The notes under the pieces: model-generated
The model's database searches: none
Seen by the model: the letters and a program-made list of their open reading frames with translations, nothing else
Told to the model about the DNA's origin: nothing
Program-made: the position numbers and the translations under genes
NCBI GenBank assembly: GCA_016713825.1
Contig: JADJOJ010000004.1
Span: forward strand, 1 to 64,000
Source of the DNA: Candidatus Leptofilum gracile
GTDB taxonomy: Bacteria > Chloroflexota > Anaerolineae > Promineifilales > Promineifilaceae
DNA length: 64,000 nucleotides
Direction of reading: 5' to 3'
Shown here: piece after piece, positions 28,622-38,416 of the stretch
Numbering within the stretch: position 1 is the stretch's first letter
Layout of the letters: each line of letters opens with the position of its first letter

Positions 28622-31354
28622 TTATTCGTCGTCGGGTTCGGCGTCTAGGGTGATGATTGTGTCCTCATCTTCATCTGCAGCGCTGGCTGGCCCAGCAGCG
28701 CCGAGCACTTCGCGGGCTTTGCTGGTGCCGGTGGGCGGGCCGATGATGCCCATCTCTTCCATGGCGTCGATGAGGCGGGCGGCGCGGGTGTAGCCGATGC
28801 GGAAGCGGCGCTGGAGCAGGGAGGTAGACGCTTTGTTCAATTTGCGCACCATTTCGATCGCTTCTGGCATCAGATCGTCGTCAATTTCCACCTGCGACGG
28901 CTCGTTTTCCATCTCTTGCAGCGCTTCCCACAGGGGCTGCTGCTTGGTTTCTGGCGGGGCGGGGGTGGGCGGCTTCGGCCGTGCTGGTTCGGGCTTGGGG
29001 CTGGGTTCGACTGGTTTCCGGTTTACCACCGTCGGCGCATCTTCCTCAATGGGTTTGGCGGTTGATTTACCCAGGTTCACCACCGGGGCTTCGATGGTTT
29101 TGGGCGGTGCTGGCGGTGCCGCTTTGGCTTCTGGTTTTGGCTGGGGTGGTGGGGCCGCCACGGGCTGCGAGGGAATTTCGACGGGCTTGGGCTGGCTGCT
29201 TTCGGCGGCGGAAATAAGGTTGAAGCGGCGGGCGGCTTGCCAGTAACCAATCAGTTTGTTTAGCTCGCCGTCGCTGACGTAGCAACCTTGGGAGCGTACG
29301 GGGGCGGCGGCATCGGGGCTTTGGTAAAGCATGTCGCCCTGGCCCAGCAGCCGTTCTGCGCCGGTGGAGTCTAAAATGACGCGGCTGTCGGTGCTGGAGG
29401 CAACGGCGAAGGCGACGCGGGCGGGGAAGTTGGCTTTGATGAGACCGGTGACCACGTCTACAGACGGCCGTTGCGTAGCAATCACCATATGCATGCCGGT
29501 AGCGCGGGCCAGCTGGGCCAGCCGGGTAATGCCGCGCTCTGTCTCTTCTGGCGAAAGCATCATCAAATCGGCTAGCTCATCAATGATGATAACGATGTAA
29601 GGCAGCTCTTCAATCGATTTATTGCGCTTCGTTTTTTTGTTGTAATCTACAATATTGCGGGCACCCACTTCGGCAAACATTTTGTACCGATTGTCCATCT
29701 CGCGCATGGCCCATTGCAGTACGCCAATCACCTTGTCCATCTCCACCACCACCGGCGCGGCCAGGTGGGGGATGCCGTTGTAGCCGGTTAGCTCTACCCG
29801 TTTGGGGTCTACCATCACCACTTTGAGCTGGTCGGGGGTGTTGAGCAGCAGCAGGCTGGCGATGATGGCGTTGACGCAGACGGATTTACCGGAGCCGGTG
29901 GCTCCCGCGATGAGCAGGTGGGGCATGCCGGCCAGATCAGCCACGATGGGCTGCCCGGCCACGTCTTGCCCCAGGCCGATGCGCAGGGGGATTTGAGCTT
30001 GCCGAAAGCGGCCGTTTCCATCACATCTCGCAAAGAAACCAGCGCCTTGGCCGGATTGGGCACCTCGATGCCCACATACCCTTTGCCAGGCACCGGGGCC
30101 TGAATGCGGATCGATTGGGCGTGCAGCGCCAGGGTCAGGTCGTCGGCCAGGCCGGCGATTTTGCCCACTTTGACTTTGGTGCGCTTGCCGTTGCGCATGG
30201 TGAGGAAGCTTGGCTCTACGCCAAACTGGGTGATGGTCGGCCCCTGGTTGATTTCTACCACGGTGGCGGGTGCGCCGAAGCTCTCCAGGGTGTGCTCGAT
30301 GATTTCCACCTGCTCACGGATGATAGCGCCGCTGGGGTCCATGTCGGTGCCGGGTTCTAGAATCTCTTCGAGAACGGGCAGCTTCCAGTTGTGTTGGGGG
30401 GAACGGCCGTTGCCGCCCAAAAAGACAGGCGTGACGATGGTGGGGGCCTCGGCTGGTTCCGGGGCGGGCTTACCGCGCGAGCCGCGCCCCTGGCGCACAG
30501 GCGGTGCCGGTTTGGGCTCTGGTTTGGGGGGGCGGTGGGGTGGGGGCGGCTGTTTCCACAGCGGCGGTTGGTGGGTCTGGAATCAGGCGGGGCTGGTTGG
30601 CTTCGGTGACGGGGGGGCGTTGGGGGCGGCTGGTGTTGATGGGCAGGTCGCGGCTGGTGCGTGGGGTGCTGCGGGTGGGGGTGGGTTGAGACGGCCGTTT
30701 GCTAAACAGCGCCTGCAAAAAATTGCCCATATCCTCGCGGGTGACCCCAGAAACCAGAATGGTGCCCAAAATGGCCACCACGGTGAGGGTAAAAATAGCG
30801 CCCAGGTTGCCAACGGCCGTCATCAGCAGCGAGGCAATCAGCCCACCCAAATAGCCGCCCCCTTGCTCTGCCCGGGCAATTGTCCACGGGTCGAAAAACT
30901 CATTTTCCAACATCAGCAGAGCCAATGAAGCAAACCCCATAAAGGCAAAATAAAGCAGCCCTGCGCCCGTTAGACGATAAACAGGCAGTTTCGGTGGCTG
31001 CTCCATGCCCCATAGCACCAAATACAGCCCCAGGCCGCCCGTAATAAGCGGCAGCAAGACGCTGCCCCAGCCAAAGGTGCGGCGCATCAGCCCCGCCAGC
31101 GACGTGGTAAGCTGCCCCTGCGTGGGCGAGAGCAAACTCAGTACAAATATAACGGTGATGAAAATAATCAGAATGCCCACCATCAGCGCTTTTTGGGCGA
31201 CGCTAAAGCTGATTGGTTTACGGCTGGCGCTCGGCTTGCGGCTGGGCGTTTTTTTGCGCGGCGTCCGTTTGCCGGTTCCGCCCCGTGTGCTGCCAGATTT
31301 GGCTTCGGTTTTGCGTTTGGTGCTGGTGGTGCGTGTTGTTGTCTTTTTGGCCAT
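28622..31354 (-). CDS. ftsK: FtsK/SpoIIIE-type DNA translocase (frameshifted)
   Basis: About 910 residues. A basic N-terminal tail (residues 1-48) is followed by about four membrane segments (50-205), a Pro-rich linker, and the alpha/beta motor with Walker A GATGSGKSVCVNAI (about residue 480), Walker B YIVIIIDELADLM and IATQRPSVDVVTG. A Pro/Ala/Lys-rich insert of roughly 100 residues comes next, then a C-terminal gamma winged helix (STSLLQRRFRIGYTRAARLID) that reads KOPS-like polar DNA sequences. The protein pumps chromosome termini through the septum. Breaks near 30480 and 29990 each fit one base lost. The insert between motor and gamma domain is longer than usual. Confidence 0.92.
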
Positions 31355-31754
31355 AGCTCAGATGTTCCTATTGGTCAGAAGGGCATTATAACATGGATAC
31401 CTGCTGGCGTCAGCCGAGGAAGAACAAAACACAAATGGCGCAAATATTGTTCATTGGCGATGCGTGTGGATTGAATTCTTGTGGTGCCAAAATGGACGAG
31501 GTTGCCTTGCGTTGTTCCTGATTAAAGAGATGAAGAATTTAGCACATAGATTCACAGAGAGATTTTTTCTGGTAATCGTTAAAACTTTACGTCCTTTGTG
31601 CCTTTAGGGTGGTTGGGTGGCTAAACGGCCGGATTTTGGATTGCCTGGAATTTGTCAGACCTTTTGCGCCACTTTTTGCCGCTGCTGCCTCTCTGCTGTA
31701 TATTTTTCTCCTACACATTTGCCTATCCCACAGGCTTTAACTGGAGGTCCCACT
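31355..31754. other. Intergenic region upstream of carbamate kinase
   Basis: 400 bp between divergent genes. A repeat-word stretch lies at 31540-31610 (CACAGAGAGATTTTTTCTGG, CGTCCTTTGTGCCTTTAGGG), closely matching text at 52720-52770. An in-frame extension of the kinase reaches 31617 but looks unlike the family. No other gene is seen. Confidence 0.5.
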
Positions 31755-32702
31755 TTGTCCCGCACTGCTTTGGTTGCCATTGGTGGCAACTCACTCATAA
31801 CCGATAAAAATAATCCCGACATTCCCCATCAATGGGATGCCGTGCGTGAAACGTGCCGCCACCTGGCCGATATGGTGGAAGCTGGCTGGCATTTGGTGGT
31901 GACGCACGGCAATGGGCCACAAGTTGGCTACATTTTGCGCCGCAATGAGTTGGCGGCTCATGAAGTACACACCACACCGCTGGATTTAATCGTGGCCGAT
32001 ACGCAGGGCGCTATTGGCTACATGCTGCAACAGGCGTTGAGCAATGAACTGTTTAGCCGCAAGCTGGAACTGCCTGTTGTTTCTGTGGTGACGCAGGTGT
32101 TGGTGGATGAGCATGATCCTGCGTTTGATTCGCCCAGCAAGCCGATTGGCGGCTTTATGACGGAGGCGCAGGCCCGGCTGTTTGAAGAGCAGGGGTGGCG
32201 CGTGGTTGAAGATGCTGGGCGCGGCTGGCGGCGGGTGGTGGCATCACCCAAGCCGCAGCGCATTGTGGAAGAGCAGGCGATCCGGCAGCTGGTTTCGGCC
32301 GGGGGCGTGGTAATTGCCGTTGGTGGCGGGGGCATCCCGGTGGTGCAAAATCCGCAGGGCGAACTGCGTGAAATCCGGGGCGTGATGGCGGTGATCGACA
32401 AGGATTGGGCCAGTGGTTTGCTGGCGGCGCAGCTGGGTGTGGATTTGCTGCTGATCTCGACGGGCGTGCCGCAGGTGTCTATCCATTTCAATACGCCGCA
32501 GCAGGAAAATTTGGGTGAGATTACGGCCGTTCAACTCCACCAATATCTGCAAGAAGGCCATTTTGCCCCTGGCAGCATGCGGCCCAAAATTGAGGCCGTG
32601 CTAGCCTTTTTAGACAATGGTGGCAAACAGGCGCTCATTACTAGCCCCGACAACATTGGCAAGGCAATGCGCCATGAAACGGGGACGTGGATAACGAGTT
32701 AG
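31755..32702 (+). CDS. arcC: Carbamate kinase
   Basis: A 315-residue amino-acid-kinase-fold enzyme that transfers phosphate between carbamoyl phosphate and ADP. Motifs: ALVAIGGNSLI at the N-terminus, THGNGPQVGYILRRNE, GAIGYMLQQAL, GGFMTEAQARLF, VIAVGGGGIPVV and DKDWASGLLAAQLG, with GSMRPKIEAVLAFL near the end. GGAGG at 31743-31747 supports a TTG start at 31755 (TTG-TCC-CGC, matching the usual start of the family). No arginine deiminase or ornithine carbamoyltransferase gene is adjacent, so its pathway role (arginine, purine or agmatine fermentation) is open. Confidence 0.9.
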   Translation: MSRTALVAIGGNSLITDKNNPDIPHQWDAVRETCRHLADMVEAGWHLVVTHGNGPQVGYILRRNELAAHEVHTTPLDLIVADTQGAIGYMLQQALSNELFSRKLELPVVSVVTQVLVDEHDPAFDSPSKPIGGFMTEAQARLFEEQGWRVVEDAGRGWRRVVASPKPQRIVEEQAIRQLVSAGGVVIAVGGGGIPVVQNPQGELREIRGVMAVIDKDWASGLLAAQLGVDLLLISTGVPQVSIHFNTPQQENLGEITAVQLHQYLQEGHFAPGSMRPKIEAVLAFLDNGGKQALITSPDNIGKAMRHETGTWITS

Positions 32703-32706
32703 GCAG

Positions 32707-32780
32707 AACGCGCAATTGTGAATCGTGAATTGTGAATGTGGGTTATCCGCCTCATTCACAATTTAATATTCACAATTCAT
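32707..32780. repeat. Foldback of iterated AATTGTGAAT words
   Basis: The left arm 32713-32738 is AATTGTGAATCGTGAATTGTGAAT; the right arm 32751-32779 has ATTCACAATT twice. It fills the whole gap between carbamate kinase and the next gene. Confidence 0.75.
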
Positions 32781-32787
32781 TATTTCT

Positions 32788-34011
32788 ATGAGTTGTTTTC
32801 GAATTGATCTGACCAGTCCGTTGGAGCTGATTTTCTACGGTCTATCGCTGCTGCAAGCGTTTCGGGCGTTGCAGTTGGCTGGCGTCATCCGGCGAGACTG
32901 GTCTGGCTTTCGGCAGCCGCCGCTGACGCGGTACAAGATGCAGCTGGTGGAGCAGGGGGCGTTTTTGCTGGCCATTCCCCCTTCTGTCATTGTGCATGAA
33001 TATTTTCATGCGATTCCCATCTGGCTGTTTGGCGGGCGGGTTGTTAATTGTGGTTATGGGTTCTACTGGGGTTTTGTGCAGCCCGATCGCATTTTCCCGG
33101 CGGGGCAGGAGTGGGTTATCAGCCTGGGGGGGACGTTGGGCTCTTTGTTGTTTACGGCCGTTCTCTTCTTCCTGCTCTACCGCCACCAAAGCCAGACTTT
33201 GCGCTATTTTGCCCGCCAGTCGCTGAAAACACTTTCTTACTACAGCCTCATCTATTACCCCATTTTTTCAGCCGTTACGTTTATTGGCGATTGGCGCATT
33301 ATTTACGATTTTGGGGCGACGCCAATTTTAAGTGGGGGAACGGCCGTTTTTCATGCGGCCCTGCTTTTCCTCTTTTGGCAGGCCAACCGGCGCGGCTGGT
33401 TTGAGATGGTAGGGCACAGCAGCCAAAAAGAGGCCGCCGCCTTTGCCCAGCTAAAAGCGAACTGGCAAAACAGCCCGCACGACCCGAAGCTGGCGTTGGC
33501 GTATGTAGACGCCCTGCGGCGAGGTGGGGCACCGCAGAAGGCCAAAACCGTGCTGGAACAAACCATCGCTCAAAACCCCAACCTGGCCGGGGCGTATTTG
33601 CAGCTGGCGCTGATTCAAACCAGTGGCAAGCGGAATGTGCCCAAAACGGCCGTTACTCACTTTGAAAAAGCGGTGCAGCTGGGCCTGGATGCACCCGGTC
33701 AGCGGGCCATCGCCCACCAATTTTTGAGCCAATATTATTTGGACATTGGTCAGGGGGCTGCGGCGTTGCACCATTTGGACGAGGCGATTGCGGCCACCAC
33801 CGCCCTGCCAGAGAGCAGCCAACATTTGCTGCAAACAGCGCAGCTTTACCATTTGCGCAGCCTGGCGCATCAGCGGCAGCGGCAGCATGAGCAGGCGCGG
33901 CAAGATGCCGAACAGGCGCTGGCTCTGGCGCAAGCCGCTGGCGATGAAAAAGGAATCGCGTTTTACCAGCGTGAATTAGCGGTGCTGCATGGGCAGAACG
34001 GCCGTAGCTAA
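32788..34011 (+). CDS. M50-like membrane metalloprotease fused to TPR repeats
   Basis: A 407-residue two-part protein. The N-terminal ~215 residues are membrane-embedded, with hydrophobic segments near 10-30, 65-85, 115-140, 155-175 and 180-205, and contain VIVHEYFHAIPIW. The HExxH (HEYFH) is the zinc-binding motif of intramembrane site-2-type proteases. From about residue 215 the protein is soluble and made of TPR-like repeats (PKLALAYVDALRRGG, AGAYLQLALIQTSGK, AIAHQFLSQYYLDIG). Site-2 proteases cleave membrane-bound regulators; a TPR tail could recruit the substrate. I do not see the usual NPDG motif, so protease activity is an inference. It stands between two repeat/leader regions. Confidence 0.6.
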   Translation: MSCFRIDLTSPLELIFYGLSLLQAFRALQLAGVIRRDWSGFRQPPLTRYKMQLVEQGAFLLAIPPSVIVHEYFHAIPIWLFGGRVVNCGYGFYWGFVQPDRIFPAGQEWVISLGGTLGSLLFTAVLFFLLYRHQSQTLRYFARQSLKTLSYYSLIYYPIFSAVTFIGDWRIIYDFGATPILSGGTAVFHAALLFLFWQANRRGWFEMVGHSSQKEAAAFAQLKANWQNSPHDPKLALAYVDALRRGGAPQKAKTVLEQTIAQNPNLAGAYLQLALIQTSGKRNVPKTAVTHFEKAVQLGLDAPGQRAIAHQFLSQYYLDIGQGAAALHHLDEAIAATTALPESSQHLLQTAQLYHLRSLAHQRQRQHEQARQDAEQALALAQAAGDEKGIAFYQRELAVLHGQNGRS

Positions 34012-34285
34012 TAGGACCTTCTTCCCAGCAAAACATGATCAATATCACCTGAAACCAATGCCATGACGCACTAACAAGACCGAAACATCGTTGGATACTC
34101 TGTACACTCGACCCAAAGTGATTCAACGGATAGCATTGCCTCATCGAGTTTATGACAAAAATAAGGAGGTGATTCGGCACAAAAACCAACAGTCCAGGTA
34201 AAGTAACAAGCCAGGCAACCGGCCCCGAATGCTTGTTACGCATTCAACCGCTTTCAACCATGATAATTTACTGAGGAGAAAGTAA
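34012..34285 (+). other. Leader region of the nucleoside ABC importer operon
   Basis: 274 bp with no gene. AGGAGGTG at 34164-34171 has no start codon at the right distance. GAGGAG directly precedes the lipoprotein start at 34286. No riboswitch match was recognised. Confidence 0.35.
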
Positions 34286-35593
34286 ATGATGAAAAATAAA
34301 ACGCTTTGGATTTTCTTTTTGATGATGTTGGCGCTGGCGATGACTCTGTCGGCTTGCGGTGGTGGAGATGAACCGGCCGCCGATGAAGGCAGCGAGGATA
34401 CCGCTGCAGATAGTGGCGATACGGCTGCTGAAGCAGATACGGCCGTAGATTGCACCAGCAGCACCGGCGAAGCCGAACAAGAAGGCAGCTACCAAATCCC
34501 TACAGCCATCGAAGGCTGTTATAACGTTGCCTTCGTCTACGTTGGCCCCCACGATGATGGTGGTTGGTCTCAGGCTCACGACGTAGGCCGCATCTACGTA
34601 CAGGAAAACGTAGAAGATGTGCACACTGCCTACGTAGAAATCGTGGCTGAAGGTGCCGACGCCGAACAGGTGATCCGCTCCCTGGCCCGTAAAGGCTTCG
34701 ATGTCATCTTCACCACCTCCTTTGGTTACATGGACGCCTCCGCCACCGTCGCCGACGAATTCCCCGACGTAGACATCATTCACATCAGCGGCTTCATGAC
34801 CAATGGCGAAAACTTTGGCAACCTGATGGGCGCTATGGAAAACATGAAGTACCTGGCCGGTATGCTGGCCGGTTCCCGCGCCATGATGGACGGCAACCCG
34901 CGTCTTGGCTATATCGCCACCTTCCCCATCCCCGAAGAGCTCCGCCTGGGTAATGCGTTCGCCCTCGGCGCGCAGAAAACCTGCCCCGAATGCACCGTGG
35001 ATGTCCGCTGGATCTTCACCTGGCATGATCCCATCATCGAAAAAGATGCCGCTTCTTCCCTGTTTGACAGCGGCGTGCAGGTTGTGATGACCGGTGCCGA
35101 CACCCCCGCCCCGGCCGAAGCTGCCCCCGAAGGTAAATGGGGTATCACCTACGACTACGCCGGCAACTGCGTGATCGATGCCTGCCTCACCTCCATGTAC
35201 TGGGACTGGGGTGTTGTCTATGCCCGCATCGTAGAAGAATCCCGCGCCGGAACCTGGGTTGCTGGCTCTGAGTACTTCGACGCCGACGCTGGCGCCATGG
35301 GCCTGTACGGCTTCATGGAAGGTGAAACGCTGCAACCCGGCGTGGCTGAACTGCCAGAAGCGGATTTGCAGATGATTCGCGACACGCTGGCCGCTATGCT
35401 GGCTGGTGAATTCACCCGCTTCGACGTCTTCAAAGGCCCCATCGTGGACAACCAGGGCAACACCGTTCTGGAAGATGGCGTCAGCCTGGAGCAGGTTGAC
35501 CTGGATGGCTTCTCGCAGTTTGGCAGCCCGTGTACCACCTGTATGTATTGGTGGAACGAGAACGTTACCGCTGAACTACCTGAACTTGAATAA
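34286..35593 (+). CDS. BMP/PnrA-family nucleoside-binding lipoprotein of an ABC importer
   Basis: A 435-residue lipoprotein. The signal peptide has lipobox LSAC (Cys about residue 24) and is followed by an Asp/Glu/Ala-rich tether. The binding domain starts with NVAFVYVGPHDDGGWSQAHD and contains FTTSFGYMDASATVADEFPD, HISGFMTNGENFGNLMG and GVQVVMTGADTPAP, the pattern of Bmp/PnrA/YufN proteins that capture purine nucleosides. The C-terminus carries an unusual CTTCMYWW motif. Genes for the ATPase and two permeases follow, forming a complete importer. GAGGAG precedes the start. Confidence 0.9.
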   Translation: MMKNKTLWIFFLMMLALAMTLSACGGGDEPAADEGSEDTAADSGDTAAEADTAVDCTSSTGEAEQEGSYQIPTAIEGCYNVAFVYVGPHDDGGWSQAHDVGRIYVQENVEDVHTAYVEIVAEGADAEQVIRSLARKGFDVIFTTSFGYMDASATVADEFPDVDIIHISGFMTNGENFGNLMGAMENMKYLAGMLAGSRAMMDGNPRLGYIATFPIPEELRLGNAFALGAQKTCPECTVDVRWIFTWHDPIIEKDAASSLFDSGVQVVMTGADTPAPAEAAPEGKWGITYDYAGNCVIDACLTSMYWDWGVVYARIVEESRAGTWVAGSEYFDADAGAMGLYGFMEGETLQPGVAELPEADLQMIRDTLAAMLAGEFTRFDVFKGPIVDNQGNTVLEDGVSLEQVDLDGFSQFGSPCTTCMYWWNENVTAELPELE

Positions 35594-35599
35594 CCTATA

Positions 35600-35671
35600 A
35601 TCAGTATTCAGTAAGTCAGTAATCAGTATTCAGCTTTTACTGATTACTGACAACTGAATACTGCTCACTGA
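35600..35671. repeat. Foldback of iterated CAGTAATCAGTATT words
   Basis: The left arm has TCAGTATTCAGTAAGTCAGTAATCAGT; the right arm has the complement TACTGATTACTGACAACTGAATACTG. It lies between the binding protein and the ATPase gene, where it could lower downstream expression relative to the binding protein. Confidence 0.75.
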
Positions 35672-35687
35672 AACAAGGGGCACTACC

Positions 35688-37268
35688 ATGAGCAACTCAC
35701 CACTCGCCGTTGAAATGCAGGAAGTGACGGTGCGTTTTCCCGGGGTGTTGGCCAATGATCGGGTCAACTTAACGCTCAAGCGGGGGGAAATTCATGCCTT
35801 GCTGGGGGAAAATGGAGCTGGTAAAAGCACGTTGATGAATGTGTTGGCCGGTTTGTATAAACAAGCATCGGGCAATATTTGGGTCAATGGGGAGTTGGTC
35901 GATTTTAATTCGCCGAAGGATGCGATTGCCAAAGGCATTGGCATGGTACACCAACATTTTATGCTGGTGCCCACGCAAACGGTTACCGAAAATATTTTGC
36001 TGGGGCTGGATGAGCCGAAATTTTTCATGAATCTGGCCGATTACGACAAGAAGATTTTGGCGCTGCAAGATCAGTTTGGCTTGCGCGTGGACCCCAAGGC
36101 CAAAATCTGGCAGCTTTCGGTGGGGGAGCAGCAGCGGGTAGAAATTTTAAAGACGCTGTACCGTGGGGCCAATATTTTGATTATGGATGAGCCAACGGCC
36201 GTTCTTGCCCCACAAGAAATCGATGACCTGATGAAAACGATGCGCGCCATGGTAGACCAGGGCAAGTCGATTATTTTCATTAGCCATAAATTGCATGAAG
36301 TAACGGCCGTTGCCGACCGTATCACCGTCTTACGCAAAGGCAAAGTCACCGCCGAAGGGCACAGCATCGAAGGGCTCACCCGTGAAAAGCTGGCTGAACT
36401 GATGGTGGGCCGCAGCGTGGTGTTTGCCGTGGAAAAGAAGCCGCATCAAGCTGGCCCGGTTGTGCTTTCCATGAAGGATGTACATGCCGAGAACAACAAA
36501 GGCGTGCCCGCCCTGCGCGGCGTCTCGCTAGAGGTGCGCAGCGGCGAAATTTTGGGCATCGCTGGCGTGGCGGGCAACGGGCAAAGCGAGCTGGCGGAAG
36601 TGATCACCGGGCTTCGCCCGTGCACGGGCATCATCCAGGTGAATGGTGAAGATTTGTCTAACCAGCCGCCTATCAAGGCGATTCGCACCGGCGTCTCGCA
36701 CGTGCCAGAAGACCGCACCAGGGTGGGCAGCGCCCCCAACATGAGCATCACCGAAAACACGATTATGAAGAGCTATCGCGGCGAGCCAATCAGCAGCCGC
36801 TGGCAAATTAACTTCGTTCGTGCCCGCGAGCGGGCCCGCAAGCTCAAGCAAATGTACGACATTTTGGCCCCAAGTGTCGAAACGATGGCCCGTAAGCTGT
36901 CTGGTGGCAATTTGCAGAAGGTCATTCTGGCCCGCGAAATCTCGGCAGAGCCCAATTTGATGGTGGCTGTACAGCCCACGCGCGGCCTGGATGTGGGGGC
37001 AATTGAAGCGATTCAGACCTTGCTGCTGGAACAACGGGAGAATGGAACGGCCGTCCTCCTCGTCTCGGAAGAGCTGGAAGAGCTGCTCGCTTTGAGTGAC
37101 CGGATTGCGGTGATTTTTGACGGCCGTATCATGGGCATCATCGAAACAGACAAAGCCAACATCAACGAAATCGGACTTATGATGACGGGGAGCCCGCTTC
37201 AAAAGGCAAAAGAGTCATCCTCGTCATCCTCGATGACAGGTAGCACCAAAGAAGAGGCAACCGCATGA
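35688..37268 (+). CDS. Nucleoside ABC transporter, tandem ATPase (YufO/RbsA-like)
   Basis: A 526-residue protein with two ABC ATPase domains. Domain 1: Walker A GENGAGKST, signature LSVGEQQRVEI, Walker B ILIMDEPTA, H-loop FISHKL. Domain 2: a degenerate Walker A (GVAGNGQSELA), signature LSGGNLQKVILARE, and VQPTRGLD in place of the usual DEPTRGLD. This asymmetry is typical of CUT2/nucleoside importers. It energises uptake through the two permeases that follow, the first of which overlaps it by 4 bp. A Ser-rich stretch near the C-terminus is odd but not disabling. Confidence 0.92.
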   Translation: MSNSPLAVEMQEVTVRFPGVLANDRVNLTLKRGEIHALLGENGAGKSTLMNVLAGLYKQASGNIWVNGELVDFNSPKDAIAKGIGMVHQHFMLVPTQTVTENILLGLDEPKFFMNLADYDKKILALQDQFGLRVDPKAKIWQLSVGEQQRVEILKTLYRGANILIMDEPTAVLAPQEIDDLMKTMRAMVDQGKSIIFISHKLHEVTAVADRITVLRKGKVTAEGHSIEGLTREKLAELMVGRSVVFAVEKKPHQAGPVVLSMKDVHAENNKGVPALRGVSLEVRSGEILGIAGVAGNGQSELAEVITGLRPCTGIIQVNGEDLSNQPPIKAIRTGVSHVPEDRTRVGSAPNMSITENTIMKSYRGEPISSRWQINFVRARERARKLKQMYDILAPSVETMARKLSGGNLQKVILAREISAEPNLMVAVQPTRGLDVGAIEAIQTLLLEQRENGTAVLLVSEELEELLALSDRIAVIFDGRIMGIIETDKANINEIGLMMTGSPLQKAKESSSSSSMTGSTKEEATA

Positions 37269-38383
37269 GCACCACCACTCCCACAACCCGTAAGCGCACC
37301 TTTCCCTACACCCTGCAAATTGAAAAACGCGTTGAAGACATTCCCCGCTGGCTGCCCGCCGCCACCTCCTTTGGCTCCGTTATTATCGCTTTCATCATCG
37401 CCGGTATCATCCTCAAACTAATTGGTGGTCAGCCACTTGTCGTGTTGCGCTTCTTTTTCGACGCCACCTTTGGCAGTTGGCCCGTCATCTCCGACACACT
37501 CGTGAAGGCCACCCCGCTCATGATGGTCGGCCTCGCCTGCACCGTCGCCTTCAAAATGAAGCTGTGGAACATCGGTGCCGAAGGCCAATTTTACATCGGC
37601 GCATTTGCCGCCAGCCTCGTCGTACTCGTTCCCCTGGTTGGCCCAGAAACCCCCCGCTTCATCGTCATCACCATGATGGTCATCATGGGCATGCTCGGCG
37701 GGGCCATCTGGGGCTTCTTTCCCGGTTACCTCAAAGCCCGCTACCAGGTCAACGAAATCATCACCACCCTCATGCTCAACTACGTCGCCATTCTCTGGAA
37801 CAACTTCTGGATTTTCGACCGCTGGTCTGACGCCGGTTTTCAGATGACCCCCGTTTTTGAGAAAAACGCCTGGCTGCCCCGCTTAGCCGACTACGCGCGC
37901 GAAATCAGCGCCTTTTCCGGCATTACGCTGCACCTGGGCATTCTGTTTGGCGTTGTTGCCGCCGTGGTCGTTTGGTGGATTTTAGAGCGCAGCCGCTGGG
38001 GGTACGAAATTAAGCTCATCGGTGACAATCCCAACGCCGCCAAATATGCTGGCATCAATATCACCCGCAATGTCGTCTTTGTGATGATGCTCTCTGGCGG
38101 TTTGGCTGGTTTAGCTGGCATGGCCGAAGTCAGCGGCGTGGTACATCGCTTACAGGAGCGCATCTCACCCGGCTATGGCTTCACGGGCATCATCGTCGCC
38201 TGGCTGGCCAAGCTTAACCCCTTTGCCGTTATCCTGGTTTCCATCTTGTTTGGTGCCCTCATTGTGGCCGGCCGCGAAATTCAGCCCGCTGGTTTGTCTA
38301 ACCTGCTTCAGGGCATCGTCCTGTTTATGGTTATCAGCAGCGACGTACTGCTGCGCTACAAAATTCGCCTCGTTCGTCTGTAA
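37265..38383 (+). CDS. Nucleoside ABC transporter permease (YufP-like)
   Basis: A 372-residue integral membrane protein of the BPD-transp-2 (LIV-H/RbsC-like) family, with about eight to nine hydrophobic segments. The coupling region EIITTLMLNYVAILW and IKLIGDNPNAAKYAGIN fit YufP-type nucleoside permeases. Its ATG overlaps the ATPase stop (ATGA), and it is followed after 33 bp by the second permease. It contains no ACGGCCGT site, unlike most genes here. Confidence 0.9.
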   Translation: MSTTTPTTRKRTFPYTLQIEKRVEDIPRWLPAATSFGSVIIAFIIAGIILKLIGGQPLVVLRFFFDATFGSWPVISDTLVKATPLMMVGLACTVAFKMKLWNIGAEGQFYIGAFAASLVVLVPLVGPETPRFIVITMMVIMGMLGGAIWGFFPGYLKARYQVNEIITTLMLNYVAILWNNFWIFDRWSDAGFQMTPVFEKNAWLPRLADYAREISAFSGITLHLGILFGVVAAVVVWWILERSRWGYEIKLIGDNPNAAKYAGINITRNVVFVMMLSGGLAGLAGMAEVSGVVHRLQERISPGYGFTGIIVAWLAKLNPFAVILVSILFGALIVAGREIQPAGLSNLLQGIVLFMVISSDVLLRYKIRLVRL

Positions 38384-38416
38384 AAAAAATCTGCGGATAG
38401 CTTTTAGGAGATTTGC

